Source: Oncorhynchus masou masou
Lineage: Eukaryota; Chordata; Actinopteri; Salmoniformes; Salmonidae
Direction: 5' to 3'
Assembly (NCBI RefSeq): GCF_036934945.1
Contig: NW_027013587.1
Span: 124,001-188,000, forward strand
DNA: 64,000 bases
The position numbers were made by a program, and so were the translations under genes. Below the pieces are notes generated by a model. It made no database searches and was not told the origin of the DNA. It saw only the letters and a list, made by a program, of their open reading frames with translations. Positions 44,301-56,533 of this stretch are shown here, piece after piece; position 1 is the first letter of the stretch; every line of letters begins with the position of its first letter.

Positions 44301-47300
44301 CCAACCTCTCTCTACAGGAGTCCTGGTAGTCTCATTATAACCCATAATACCAACCTCTCTCTACAGGAGTCCTGGTAGTCTCATTATAACCCATAATACC
44401 AACCTCTCTCTACAGGTGAGAGTCCTGTCCATGGCTCTGGTAGTGAAGGAGGAAGTCCCCCTAAATCACACATCAACAAGGTGGGAGACATTAATGACCA
44501 ACATTTCAGGTCTGGAACCTAATGTAAAGCTTTCAGGTCTGGAACCTCATGTAAAGCTTTCAGGTCTGGAACCTCATGTAAAGCTTTCAGGTCTGGAACC
44601 TCATGTAAAGCTTTCAGGTCTGGAACCTCATGTAAAGCTTTCAGGTCTGGAACCTCATGTATAAAGCTTTCAGGTCTGGAACCTCATGTATAAAGCTTTC
44701 AGGTCTGGAACCTCATGTATAAAGCTTTCAGGTCTTGAACCTAATGTAAAGCTTTCAGGTCTGGAACCTCATGTAAAGCTTTCAGGTCTGGAACCTCATG
44801 TATAAAGCTTTCAGGTCTGGAACCTCATGTAAAGCTTTCAGGTCTGGAACCTCATGTATAAAGCTTTCAGGTCTGGAACCTCATGTATAAAGCTTTCAGG
44901 TCTGGAACCTCATGTAAAGCTTTCAGGTCTGGAACCTCATGTGTAAAGCTTTCAGGTCTGGAACCTCATGTGTAAAGCTTTCAGGTCTGGAACCTCATGT
45001 AAAGCTTTCAGGTCTGGAACCTCATGTATAAAGCTTTCAGGTCTGGAACCTCATGTAAAGCTTTCAGGTCTGGAACCTCATGTATAAAGCTTTCAGGTCT
45101 GGAACCTCATGTAAAGCTTTCAGGTCTGGAACCTAATGTATAAAGCTTTCAGGTCTGGAACCTCATGTATAAAGCTTTCAGGTCTGAAACCTCATGTAAA
45201 GCTTTCAGGTCTGGAACCTCATGTAAAGCTTTCAGGTCTGGAACCTCATGTAAAGCTTTCAGGTCTGGAACCTCATGTAAAGCTTTCAGGTCTGGAACCT
45301 CATGTAAAGCTTTCAGGTCTGGAACCTCATGTAAAGCTTTCAGGTCTGGAACCTCATGTATAAAGCTTTCAGGTCTGGAACCTCATGTATAAAGCTTTCA
45401 GGTCTGGAACCTCATGTATAAAGCTTTCAGGTCTGGAACCTAATGTAAAGCTTTCAGGTCTGGAACCTCATGTAAAGCTTTCAGGTCTGGAACCTCATGT
45501 AAAGCTTTCAGGTCTGGAACCTCATGTAAAGCTTTCAGGTCTGGAACCTCATGTATAAAGCTTTCAGGTCTGGAACCTCATGTACAGCTTTCAGGTCTTG
45601 AAAGGATTGAACAGAAGTCTTTCTTGTATTGTGTTTATAAATAGAGTTCTGACATGGTTAATGATGTTATGTTTTCATTGTAGGATCCTGGTCACCAATC
45701 CAGCACCAAAGCTATAGAGTCCCAGGGTCCCGATCCACGACATGAGGAGGACATCACTCAAACACCTGGGATGAACATTCATATTGTAGACGAGGGGAAG
45801 GAGGAAGTAAAAGAGGAGGATGAAGTTGGTGATTTCATCAATTCTGAAGGAGAAGAATTTAACTGGGATTCTGTTCAACATAGTAAGTGGAGGTAGAACT
45901 CTGTTCTTTAGTTGACTGGGGTTCTGTTCAACATAGTAAGTGGAGGTAGAACTCTGTTCTTTAGTTGACTGGGGTTCTGTTCAACATAGTAAGTGGAGGC
46001 AGAACACTGTTCTTTAGTTGACTGGGGTTCTGTTCAACATAGTAAGTGGAGGCAGAACACTGTTCTTTAGTTGACTGGGATTCTGTTCAACATAGTAAGT
46101 GGAGGTAGAACACTGTTCTTTAGTTGACTGGGGTTCTGTTCAATATAGTAAGTGGAGGTAGAACTCTGTTCTTTAGTTGACTGGGGTTCTGTTCAACATA
46201 GTAAGTGGAGGCAGAACACTGTTCTTTAGTTGACTGGGGTTCTGTTCAACATAGTAAGTGGAGGCAGAACACTGTTCTTTAGTTGACTGGGATTCTGTTC
46301 AACATAGTAAGTGGAGGTAGAACACTGTTCTTTAGTTGACTGGGGTTCTGTTCAATATAGTAAGTGGAGGTAGAACTCTGTTCTTTAGTTGACTGGGGTT
46401 CTGTTCAACATAGTAAGTGGAGGCAGAACACTGTTCTTTAGTTGACTGGGGTTCTGTTCAACATAGTAAGTGGAGGCAGAACACTGTTCTTTAGTTGACT
46501 GGGATTCTGTTCAACATAGTAAGTGGAGGCAGAACACTGTTCTTTAGTTGACTGGGGTTCTGTTCAACATATTAAGTGGAGGTAGAACACTGTTCTTTAG
46601 TTGACTGGGGTTCTGTTCAACATAGTAAGTGGAGGCAGAACACTGTTCTTTAGTTGACTGGGGTTCTGTTCAACATAGTAAGTGGAGGCAGAATACTGTT
46701 CTTTAGTTGACTGGGGTTCTGTTCAACATATTAAGTGGAGGTAGAACACTGTTCTTTAGTTGACTGGGGTTCTGTTCAACATAGTAAGTGGAGGCAGAAC
46801 ACTGTTCTTTAGTTGACTGGGGTTCTGTTCAACATAGTAAGTGGAGGCAGAACACTGTTCTTTAGTTGACTGGGGTTCTGTTCAACATAGTAAGTGGAGG
46901 TAGAACACTGTTCTTTAGTTGACTGGGGTTCTGTTCAACATAGTAAGTGGAGGCAGAACACTGTTCTTTAGTTGACTGGGGTTCTGTTCAACATAGTAAG
47001 TGGAGGTAGAACACTGTTCTTTAGTTGACTGGGGTTCTGTTCAACATAGTAAGTGGAGGTAGTGTTCTTTAGTTGACTGGGGTTCTGTTCAACATAGTAA
47101 GTGGAGGCAGGACACTGTTCTTTAGTTGACTGGGGTTCTGTTCAACATAGTAAGTGGAGGCAGGACACTGTTCTTTAGTTGACTGGGGTTCTGTTCAACA
47201 TAGTAAGTGGAGGCAGAACACTGTTCTTTAGTTGACTGGGGTTCTGTTCAACATAGTAAGTGGAGGCAGACCACTTGACTGTTCTTTAGTTGACTGGGGT

Positions 47301-48770
47301 TCTGTTCAACATAGTAAGTGGAGGCAGACCACTGTTCTTTAGTTGACTGTGGTTCTGTTTAACATAGTAAGTGGGAGGCAGAACACTGGTCTTTAGTTGA
47401 CTGTGTTTCTGTTTAACATAGTAAGTGGAGGCAGACCACTGTTCTTTAGTTGACTGTGGTTCTGTTTAACATAGTAAGTGGGAGGCAGAACACTGTTCTT
47501 TAGTTGACTGTGGTTCTGTTTAACATAGTAAGTGGGAGGCAGAACACTGTTCTTTAGTTGACTGGGGTTCTGTTCAACATAGTAAGTGGAGGTAGTGTTC
47601 TTTAGTTGACTGGGGTTCTGTTCAACATATTAAGTGGAGGTAGTGTTCTTTAGTTGACTGTGGTTCTGTTTAACATAGTAAGTGGGAGGCAGAACACTGT
47701 TCTTTAGTTGACTGGGGTTCTGTTCAACATAGTAAGTGGAGGTAGTGTTCTTTAGTTGACTGGGGTTCTGTTCAACATAGTAAGTGGAGGTAGTGTTCTT
47801 TAGTTGACTGGGATTCTGTTCAACATAGTAAGTGGAGGCAGAAGACTGTTCTTTAGTTGACTGGGGTTCTGTTCAACATAGTAAGTGGGAGGCAGAACAC
47901 TGTTCTTTAGTTGACTGGGGTTCTGTTCAACATAGTAAGTGGAGGCAGAAGACTGTTCTTTAGTTGACTGGGGTTCTGTTCAACATAGTAAGTGGAGGCA
48001 GACTGCTGACTGTTCTTTAGTTGACTGGGGTTCTGTTCAACATAGTAAGTGGAGGCAGAACACTGTTCTTTAGTTGACTGGGGTTCTGTTCAACATAGTA
48101 AGTGGGAGGCAGAACACTGTTCTTTAGTTGACTGGGGTTCTGTTCACCCCATCTCCTATGAAGTGCACTACTTGTTGACCAGGGTCCTGGACAAAGTGGA
48201 TGCACTTGATAGAGGATAAGGTGCCATTTGGGATACGGACTGTGAATGAATGTCGACTTGCTCGCCTCAATACCAAACCCACATCCTGAACACCAGGAGA
48301 GACACAAAACGAAGACGTCTCACTGCTGCTCGGTGTGTGGCAGAGAGTGCTACAAGCTCTCGGTACTACAGATCCACATGAGAATCCACACGGGAGAGAA
48401 GCCGTTCCCCTGCCCCGACTGTGGCAAGAAGTTCGCTCACCTGGGAGCCATGAGACGACACCTCCTCACACACACGGGAGAGAAGCCCTACTCTTGCCCT
48501 GTGTGTGGGAAGAGTTTCACCCAATCCGGACATCTGAGGGAGCACCAGCAGTCTCACAGTGGAGAGAAGCCTCACCTGTGTCTGGTCTGTGGGAGAGGGT
48601 TCTCTAGAGCGTCAGACCTCAGGATCCACCACAGAGTTCACACAGGGGAGAGGCCGTACAGCTGTGACTACTGTGGGAAGAGATACGGCCGCTGTCAGAA
48701 GCTACGGGCTCACCAACGGACACACCACAGTGACAGGACGCACGCTGATACTGGAGAGGAGACGGAGTGA
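38353..48770 (+). CDS. C2H2 zinc-finger gene, copy D (exons 1-8 intact, exon 9 acceptor deleted)
   Basis: Exons: 1 38353-38403; 2 39826-39975; 3 40202-40635; 4 40746-40840; 5 41162-41347; 6 43061-43243; 7 44416-44480; 8 45684-45882; remnant of 9 48282-48770. Exons 1-8 join in one open frame and encode fingers 1-10 and the acidic linker. A 70-bp deletion joins the upstream intron to codon CAT of exon 9, removing TTATTCACACAG and the first 53 coding bases. No nearby AG restores the phase without losing part of finger 11. A transcript might end in intron 8, giving a ten-finger protein, or start at ATG 48246, giving a five-finger one. Exon 4 has CVCPEC instead of YVCLEC, shared with E. Confidence 0.7.
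38680..38884 (-). mobile_element. Fuller SINE copy in intron 1, copy D
   Basis: This version keeps about 35 bp more than B, C and E, including GCGCGAACCAGGGACCCTCT, whose reverse complement carries a GGTTCGCGCC B-box-like motif. TGACGTCA lies at 38815-38822. It shows that the CRE-bearing segment is SINE-derived. Confidence 0.68.
39143..39769. repeat. Intron 1 26-bp minisatellite, copy D
   Basis: About 24 units. Units with CCACAGCAAC and CCATGGCAAC alternate in the middle of the array. Confidence 0.93.
40048..40244 (+). repeat. 98-bp tandem duplication across the intron 2/exon 3 boundary, copy D
   Basis: The intron end, acceptor and first 40-odd bases of exon 3 occur twice, with acceptors at 40103 and 40201. 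Use of the first acceptor gives VRHQRVHTGEKPYPC and then a run into intron sequence with a TGA, so the second must be used for a full protein. The two halves differ by several bases. Confidence 0.85.
40202..40635 (+). CDS. Exon 3 of copy D: fingers 2-5, intact
   Basis: 434 bp and open, with TGEKPYPC before finger 2 where B has TGEKPYLC. The downstream donor AG|GTCATT is as in the other copies. Confidence 0.87.
41593..42999. repeat. Intron 5 28-bp minisatellite, copy D
   Basis: About 50 units, the largest array of this family in the window. Confidence 0.93.
43281..43977. repeat. Intron 6 53-bp minisatellite, copy D
   Basis: About 13 units, with a run of near-identical units carrying GGCCCCCTGTTCCCTACATA. 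Confidence 0.88.
44009..44415 (+). repeat. Intron 6 49-bp acceptor minisatellite, copy D
   Basis: About eight units. The first begins GAGAGTCCTGTCCATGGCTC, identical to the start of exon 7, which directly shows the founder sequence. Confidence 0.9.
44504..45603. repeat. Intron 7 27/29-bp minisatellite, copy D
   Basis: About 40 units mixing 27-bp and 29-bp forms, including GTGTAAAG variants. Confidence 0.92.
45883..48146 (+). repeat. Intron 8 53-bp splice-donor minisatellite, copy D
   Basis: About 43 units. A subfamily with CTGTGGTTCTGTTTAACATA and GTGGGAGGC occurs between 47340 and 47690 and was not seen elsewhere. Confidence 0.94.
48147..48243. mobile_element. Palindromic dispersed element before exon 9, copy D
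   Basis: Same element as at 12548-12645; the exon 9 acceptor that normally follows is deleted here. Confidence 0.62.
48282..48770 (+). pseudogene. Exon 9 remnant of copy D: five fingers without acceptor
   Basis: All five fingers and the stop are preserved, with KPFPC where other copies have KPYPC and Asp at +3 of finger 14 (48615-48617). The upstream junction reads ACCAAACCCACATCCTGAAC. The frame is open from an ATG at 48246 (MNVDLLASIPNPHPEH), so an independent 174-residue product is possible but unsupported. Confidence 0.75.
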
Positions 48771-50033
48771 ATGACCACGAGGCTTTGAACGCAAGACGTG
48801 ATGAGCTTAGTATTCCTATTGGTGATGTTAGCCCGGCTGGACAACAACAATGATACACGTTGATCGTCATCAGACAGGAGAACAATACACTCCATTGGAA
48901 TAGACATGGTTCTAGAATCCACCTAAATGATTCCCAGAGTTCTGATGCAGGACACGGGCTGCTGGGGAGGGGACAGCTGCTGGGTGAAGTTCCCCTGCCT
49001 GAATCCTAACCTTAACCATTAGTGGGGAGATGCAAAACTGACCAGCGTCTCGGGGCAACTTCACCCTACTCTGTTTGGGGGAAAGAATGGGGAGGCTTTA
49101 TCAGTAAGTGTTGACAGTAGAACTACGGGTGTTTGTTAGTAGGGTGGACAAACACAACTATTAACCTTATGATGAAGAACGATAGGCTCGGTTAGAACAA
49201 TTTACAATGGACGTGGTTCTACATTCCACTCGAAGAAAGCACCCAGTTCTGATGGAGAGATGAAATAATCAGTGCTGTTCAGTTTGTTATTGAACTTGAA
49301 CCAGAGAAAGTGAACCCCCAAAAGATGGCCGCTAGACGGTGTTCTAAATTGGAATTGTGGAACGCTTGTTCTCTGTCCACCACATTCTGTGTGAGGAACC
49401 CAGTTGAAATGATTGTTTAAAAAAAAAAAATAGAATGTTGATGTAATAATTGTGTTCTATATTGGATAACATCCCAAATAATGTTCAGTCACAGGACGTT
49501 TTGATCCCAGAGAGAGAGAGAGCTGTGGCTCCGTCATTCAGTTCATTACGCCGCTATAAGATCGTAAACAAAGGTGTGTCATGGTGATTTGAATAAATAG
49601 GTGACAAAAACCTACCTAACTGTTTAATCTATTGAATAAAAATAAAAAAAGTTTCTGTTTTCGGGTACCATTTTATGCCAACTCTTTTCACACTACTGAG
49701 CCAAGCTGATGGATATCAAGAATAAGGTTTTTATTTGCTATGCTTGAAGACGGCCTTGGTAAATGTCGGGCTTTTACATGGCAATGCGGAAAATGTAACA
49801 GGGCTATATTGAAGTGTTTACTATGATTACAGCAAAGGAACTGTCAGTTTACTCAGTTGAACTGTTGGTGATAATAGTTGCCCTCCAGTGGGTGGAGGAC
49901 GTACAACCTGTTAGAATTATAGGATGCTCAGATTCTCCGTCTGTCTTGAATAGTTTATCATCTGATAGGAGAGATCTGCTATTGGAGGTATTCATGTTAT
50001 TATGGAGAATTGAGAGAATGGGTGTAGTATTCT
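48771..50033 (+). other. 3' flank and spacer of copy D
   Basis: Candidate AATAAA signals are at 49592-49597 and 49635-49640. No gene is seen. Confidence 0.5.
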
Positions 50034-50069
50034 GGGTTCTGTTCAACACTGTTCTTTTGTTGACTGGGG
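50034..50069 (+). repeat. Ectopic fragment of the intron 8 minisatellite, copy D downstream
   Basis: Same fragment as at 14506-14541 (GGGTTCTGTTCAACACTGTT, CTTTTGTTGACTGGGG). Confidence 0.75.
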
Positions 50070-50413
50070 TCGCTGTTCAAGCTGCGCAAGGAGTTCTTCA
50101 CACCCGCAAGGAGTCGCTAAACCGGAAGGAAACACCGTTCAACTGATGACCGAAGTCAGCCTGCAGGCGCCCAGCCCGCCACAAGGAGTCAGCCTGCAGG
50201 CTCCCGGCCTGCCACAAAGAGTCTCTAGAGCACGATGAGCCAACTAAAGCCCCCCCGTGGCCAAATCCTCCTCTAACCTGGACGATACTGGGCCAATTGT
50301 GCGCCGCCCTATGGGACTCCCGGTCCGCCCTATGGGACACTACAGCCTGGGATCGAACCCCAGGCTGTAGTGACGCCAAACCCTCCGCAACACTGCGATG
50401 CAGTGCCTCCCAG
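50070..50413 (-). mobile_element. Inverted SINE remnant with micro-insertions, copy D downstream
   Basis: Two 33-bp units (50154-50223). Short insertions absent elsewhere include AAGGAGT at two sites before 50120 and AAACCCTC near 50378. Each copies a nearby SINE or array word. Confidence 0.7.
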
Positions 50414-50724
50414 TACATTTGGGTGTGTAAGGGAATGTAATTGTTGACCAGTTAGCCAAAAGAGTTTTGAAATTAGATATAATTGATATTAATGTTCCAC
50501 TGGGTAGAGATGAGGCCAAATGTAGGATCAGAGCCATTTTGATGTGTGTCCAGAAGAGATGGGACTCTGAGCCCAAGGGCCGGTGTTTATATGCCCTCAA
50601 CAGAAAGGTCAGTGGACCAAGGTTCAAAGGTCAGATTAGGAAGGAAGAGGTGGTGATTGCGTTTAGGACATTGTACATTGAACTCATCATTACATCTGTT
50701 TGGTAGCATGTGAATGGTTTGTGA

Positions 50725-50795
50725 GGTAGGCCGTCATTGTAAATAAGAATTTGTTCTTAACTGACTTGCTTAGTGAAATAAAGTTGAAATAAAAG
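50725..50795 (+). mobile_element. SINE 3' tail, upstream of copy E
   Basis: TAGGCCGTCATTGTAAATAA followed by TTGTTCTTAACTGACTTGC and AATAAAG repeats. Confidence 0.68.
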
Positions 50796-50827
50796 CAGGT
50801 TGTAAACTCCTTGTATTGCCTGCCTTC

Positions 50828-51118
50828 CCACTCCTATACACTAGGTGGCGCTAATGCACCGGGTAGTTTAGTCATGCAGAAGAATCATACCCGGAAGTAC
50901 GGTGATGCAGTAACGCAGACAGTCGGCTTATTTACCTTTATTCAAAACAGGCTTGCGAGCTAGTTACTGTTAAAATGGCAACATATAGGATTTCTGCATG
51001 TATTTGCCTTCGTTAAGATGGCTGGTTAGGTTTCAAATCGTTTCACGACCAGTAAATTGTTCAACTGACGTGAGTGACCTCGAGCTGATGTGAACGCAGA
51101 AGAACAACGATCAATAAC
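50828..51118 (+). promoter_or_regulatory. Promoter-like region of copy E
   Basis: CTCF-like motif at 50838-50852, ETS-like ACCCGGAAGT at 50889-50898. Confidence 0.5.
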
Positions 51119-51444
51119 ATGTCGGCAGAATTCACTCTTCCCGGTTCTGACCGACCCATACTGGACGAGGTAAGACACGGGACGGACGCATGCCCGTTAG
51201 CTAGCCAGCCAAATCTAATAACATTGTCCTAGCCCGAATGCCTCACATGACATGAATGGGCAAGCTTTGTCTCAAATCGGGTTGTGAACACTCCATTGCT
51301 GTAATTGCTAGACGATGCGTGACAGAGTTGGAGTAATAGCACAGACCTGTTATGCCAGGACCGTTTATGCTCAGTCGTCTGAAAACTGATTTGACTGTAG
51401 TTGTTCATGTTACAAAGTATCAAGCTGGTGTAACAGTATAACTT

Positions 51445-51619
51445 TAGACCGTCCTCTCGCCCATAACCAGACACCCTCGAAGCACCGTTACCCATCACTC
51501 CACAAAGGGCCTCCGCCCCTTGCAGAGGAAGGGGAACCACAGAGCAAGTGACGTCACCGATTGAAACGCTATTTAGCGCGCACCGCTAACTAAGCTAGCC
51601 GTTTCACATCCGTTACACT
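51445..51619 (-). mobile_element. SINE remnant in intron 1, copy E
   Basis: Same deleted form as in B and C. TGACGTCA is at 51549-51556. Confidence 0.58.
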
Positions 51620-51876
51620 GGCGGTTTGTTTACTGCAGCTGTTCAGTCAGTCTGTAGTCGCAACTTTGACACCATGCCGCTGGGTGGGTCTTTTGAGGCA
51701 AGGCCAGTCTGATCTGGATGGGTGCAGTCATTTGTTCCTACCAAGCACTAACACAAACACACTGCTCTAGGATCAGTTTAGGCTTATTACCTGGACAGGG
51801 AGGGTCTGAGGTCAGCATTCCTACTGTTAGATGCTTTGTGAAATACAGGCCCTGATTCTCTGATCAAAGTATTGGA

Positions 51877-52295
51877 CACTCATATGGGCTACCATAACAA
51901 AACACTCGTATAGTCTACAGCAACAAAACACCCGTATGGTCCACGGCAACACAACACTCGTATGGTCCACGGCAACACAACACTCGTATGGTCCACGGCA
52001 ACAAAACACCCGTATGGTCCACGGCAACACAACACTCGTATGGTCCACGGCAACAAAACACCCCTATGGTCCACGGCAACAAAACACCCGTATGGTCCAC
52101 GGCAACAAAACACCCCTATGGTCCATGGCAACAAAACACCCCTATGGTCCATGGCAACAAAACACCCATATGGTCCACGGCAGCCAAACACCCCTATGGT
52201 CCATGGCAACAAAACACCCGTATGGTCCACGGCAACAAAACGCCCGTATGGTCTACAGCAACACAACACTCGTTTGGTCTACCTCAACAAAACAA
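51877..52295. repeat. Intron 1 26-bp minisatellite, copy E
   Basis: About 16 units, the shortest array of this family. One unit has GGCAGCCAAACACC. Confidence 0.93.
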
Positions 52296-52623
52296 TTGTT
52301 CCCCTCTCCAGAACTAGTCAAGGCTGCCTTCTGCCCTTCATCCTCTTTTAGGATGATGTTAACAACCAGCCCAGCCCGTCCCCATCCCACAGCCCCCTGC
52401 GTCAGGAGAACCTGATCAAGAGGACCAAACAGAACCAACCAAAACCTTTTCTCACGGTTGTCTGGACTGTGGGAAAGAGTTTTCTCGCCCATGTGACCTG
52501 GTGAGTTTGATGAGTTTTATTTGCCAGTTAAAAAAAGAAAAAAAAGACACACACAGTACATGAAACGTGACAGGACAACACAAAACAACTAATCAATAAC
52601 TTATTTCCATTGTGTTCCATAAG

Positions 52624-53055
52624 GTGAGACACCAGAGAGTACACACAGGGGAGAAGCCCTACCTCTGTCCTGACTGTGGCAAGAGGTTCGCCCACTCAGG
52701 AGGCCTCCGAAAACACGAGAGGATACACTCCGGAGAGAAGCCTCACTCCTGCTCCGTGTGTGAGAAGAGCTTCACCCAGAAGGGAAGTCTTAGAGTCCAC
52801 CTACGGACACACACGGGGAGAGACCTTATTCTTGCTCCGTCTGTGGCAAGAGTTACACCCAAAATGAATTTTTGAAAGTGCACCAGCGAACACACACGGG
52901 AGAGAGGCCCCACTCCTGTTCTGTGTGTGGCAGGGGCTTTGCTCAGATAGGCAACCTGAAGAAACACCAACGGATTCACACCGGGAGAAGCCTTACCAGT
53001 GCCCGGAGTGTGGAGCCAGTTTCACCCAGAAGGACAGCCTGAAGATGCATCAGAG
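52624..53055 (+). pseudogene. Exon 3 of copy E, two 1-base losses
   Basis: The first loss, in the finger 3-4 linker (ACACGGGGAGAG), puts fingers 4 and 5 out of frame. The second, in the finger 5-6 linker, adds a further shift. Finger coding sequence is otherwise nearly identical to copy B. Confidence 0.78.
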
Positions 53056-53998
53056 GTCATTTATTTCATTCTTGTTTTCATTTTGATCTCCCCTGTTGTT
53101 TTACCGTAAAGTCCGTTTCCAAGTTTTAAATTGCACTTTGAATTAAAGAACGATTTGATTTTTAGGTCTCACACGGGAGAGAAACCTTGCGTCTGCCCCG
53201 AGTGCGGGAAGGGTTTCCGCGACAACGGGCACCTGAAAGTCCACTTGAGAGTGCATACAGGTGAGGTTGATTTTAACGATCGAAGGACACCAGTGTCTCA
53301 AAACCTCTCGAGTTGTCCACAATGTGGTTATTTAAATAAAACCTGAATCTTTATGCAGCTATTGACAGCTATTGACAGCATACATTACAGCACTGTAATT
53401 TGTCTGGGATACAACGTCCAATGAAATGCTTCCAGGTTCCATTTCAACAGCAATAAGAAATAATACGAACACGAAGTAAATGGCTCATTATTGTGGAGTG
53501 AATGGCTCATTATTGTGGAGTGACACGGTCTGTCTTTCCCACCCACCCGTCTGTCCACCCATCCATCAGGGGAGAAGCCGTACTCCTGCCCCGACTGTGG
53601 GAGACGGTTCAGCCAGGCAGACATCCTGAAGAGACACCAGATGGTGCACACAGGGGAGAAGCCGTACTCCTGCGCCCTGTGTGGGAGGAGGTTCGCCCAG
53701 CCTGGCACTCTGAAGTACCACCTCCGGACCCACGCAAGAGAGAACCAGACAGGGGGTGAGTTCAACAGCACTTCCCTTTACAGCCGAAGCGTTGCCACAG
53801 TAACAATTTCAGTTGGAACGATTTGAATGAACATTCCAGAATGTTACGGCGAAGCTGCAAATAGATCATTTTTCTATGTATTCAAACTGCAGATGCTAAT
53901 CTTACTACGTGTAATAGAAAGACTGCATAGCAACATGTAATATTTGTATTATTATTGGTAGTGACAGTTTAGACAGGAAACAGATACTCATATTTACC

Positions 53999-54790
53999 TC
54001 ACACTGCCTTCTCGGCCTGTCGGCCACTTCACTGCCTTCTCGGCCTGTCGACCACTTCACTGCCTTCAGAGACTGTCGGCCACTTCACTGCCTTCTGAGA
54101 CTGTCGGCCACTTCACTGCCTTCTGAGACTGTCGGCCACTTCACTGCCTTCTGAGACTGTCGGCCACTTCACTGCCTTCTGAGACTGTCGGCCACTTCAC
54201 TGCCTTCTGAGACTGTCGGCCACTTCACTGCCTTCTCGGCCTGTCGGCCACTTCACTGCCTTCAGAGACTGTCGGCCACTTCACTGCCTTCAGAGACTGT
54301 CGGCCACTTCACTGCCTTCAGAGACTGTCGGCCACTTCACTGCCTTCTGAGACTGTCGGCCACTTCACTGCCTTCTCGGCCTGTCGGCCACTTCACTGCC
54401 TTCTCGGCCTGTCGGCCACTTCACTGCCTTCAGAGACTGTCGGCCACTTCACTGCCTTCAGAGACTGTCGGCCACTTCACTGCCTTCTGAGACTGTCGGC
54501 CACTTCACTGCCTTCTGAGACTGTCGGCCACTTCACTGCCTTCAGAGACTGTCGGCCACTTCACTGCCTTCTGAGACTGTCGGCCACTTCACTGCCTTCT
54601 GAGACTGTCGGCCACTTCACTGCCTTCTGAGACTGTCGGCCACTTCACTGCCTTCTGAGACTGTCGGCCACTTCACTGCCTTCTGAGACTGTCGGCCACT
54701 TCACTGCCTTCTGAGACTGTCGGCCACTTCACTGCCTTCTGAGACTGTCGGCCACTTCACTGCCTTCTGAGACTGTCGGCCACTTCACTG
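53999..54790. repeat. Intron 5 28-bp minisatellite, copy E
   Basis: About 28 units. A CTTCAGAGACTGTC variant is unusually common in the first half. Confidence 0.93.
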
Positions 54791-55069
54791 CTGACGTGAA
54801 ACAAACAGAACGCTGTTGCTAGCATTCTAACGTTCACAATCCATTTCCCCAGGGCCTCAATGCTGCCCAGTGTGTGGACAGGACCTCCCTACAGAGCAGG
54901 CTCCGTGAAAACACCTACAGGCACACATGGGGGAGGACCTCGGTCACAACGGGGGACAGGAAGACGGGGAGGAGGAAGTTGGTGGTCTGATCAATTCTGA
55001 TGGAGAGGACGTTGGCTGGGACCCTTCTCATCTTAGTAAGTGGAGGCAGATTATTTGTCCCTATTGGCT

Positions 55070-55475
55070 CCCTATGTAGTGCACTACTTTTCCTAATATA
55101 CATCCCTAATGGCACTCTATTCCCTACGTAGTGCACTACTTCACCCTAATATACATCCCTAATGGCCCCCTATTCCCTATGTAGTGCACTACTTCACCCT
55201 AATATACATAGTGCACTACTTTACCCTGTGATACATCCCTAATGGCACCCTGTTCCCTACGTAGTGCACTACTTTACCCTGTGATACATCCCTAATGGCA
55301 ACCTATTCCCTACGTAGTGCACTACTTTACCCTGAGATACATCCCTAATGGCACCCTGTTCCCTACATAGTGCACTACTTTACCCTGAGATACATCCCTA
55401 ATGGCACCCTGTTCCCTACATAGTGCACTACTTTACCCTGTGATTCATATATAACGGCAACCTATTCCCTACATA
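55070..55475. repeat. Intron 6 53-bp minisatellite, copy E
   Basis: About eight units. The first unit has CTACTTTTCCTAATATAC, missing part of TACCC. Confidence 0.87.
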
Positions 55476-55508
55476 GACCATCCATCCTTCCATCAAATGA
55501 TAAACATG

Positions 55509-56405
55509 AGAGAGTCCTGTCCATGGTCCTGGTAGTCTCATTATAACCCATAATACCAACCTCTCTCTACAGGAGTCCTGGTAGTCTCATTATAACCCAT
55601 AATACCAACCTCTCTCTACAGGAGACCTGGTAGTCTCATTATAACCCATAATACCAACCTCTCTCTACAGGAGTCCTGGTAGTCTCATTATAACCCATAA
55701 TACCAACCTCTCTCTGCAGGAGTCCTGGTAGTCTCATTATAACCCATAATACCAACCTCTCTCTGCAGGAGTCCTGGTAGTCTCATTATAACCCATAATA
55801 CCAACCTCTCTCTACAGGAGTCCTGGTAGTCTCATTATAACCCATAATACCAACCTCTCTCTACAGGAGACCTGGTAGTCTCATTATAACCCATAATACC
55901 AACCTCTCTCTACAGGAGTCCTGGTAGTCTCATTATAACCCATAATACCAACCTCTCTCTACAGGTGTCCTGGTAGTCTCATTATAACCCATAATACCAA
56001 CCTCTCTCTACGGGAGTCCTGGTAGTCTCATTATAACCCATAATACCAACCTATCTCTACAGGAGTCCTGGTAGTCTCATTATAACCCATAATACCAACC
56101 TCTCTCTACAGGAGTCCTGGTAGTCTCATTATAACCCATAATACCAACCTCTCTCTACAGGAGTCCTGGTGGTCTCATTATAACCCATAATACCAACCTC
56201 TCTCTACAGGAGTCCTGGTAGTCTCATTATAACCCATAATACCAACCTCTCTCTACAGGAGTCCTGGTAGTCTCATTATAACCCATAATACCAACCTCTC
56301 TCTACAGGAGTCCTGGTAGTCTCATTATAACCCATAATACCAACCTCTCTCTACAGGAGACCTGGTAGTCTCATTATAACCCATAATACCAACCTCTCTC
56401 TACAG
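55509..56405 (+). repeat. Intron 6 49-bp acceptor minisatellite, copy E
   Basis: About 18 units, the largest of this family. Variants include GGAGACCTGG and CTCTCTGCAG; almost all keep a CAG at the unit end. Confidence 0.9.
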
Positions 56406-56533
56406 GTGAGAGTCCTGTCCATGACTCTGGTAGTGAAGGAGGAAGTCCCCCTACATCACACATCAACAAGGTGGGAGACATTAATGACCAACATTTTATG
56501 AGATTAAATGTGTTTATTTTAAAGGCCACACAT

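Noticed and set aside
48246..48770. Copy D exon 9 as an independent single-exon gene starting at ATG 48246
   Set aside because: The ATG lies in sequence that is intronic in the other copies, with no promoter signal nearby. Kept only as a possibility in the copy D entry.
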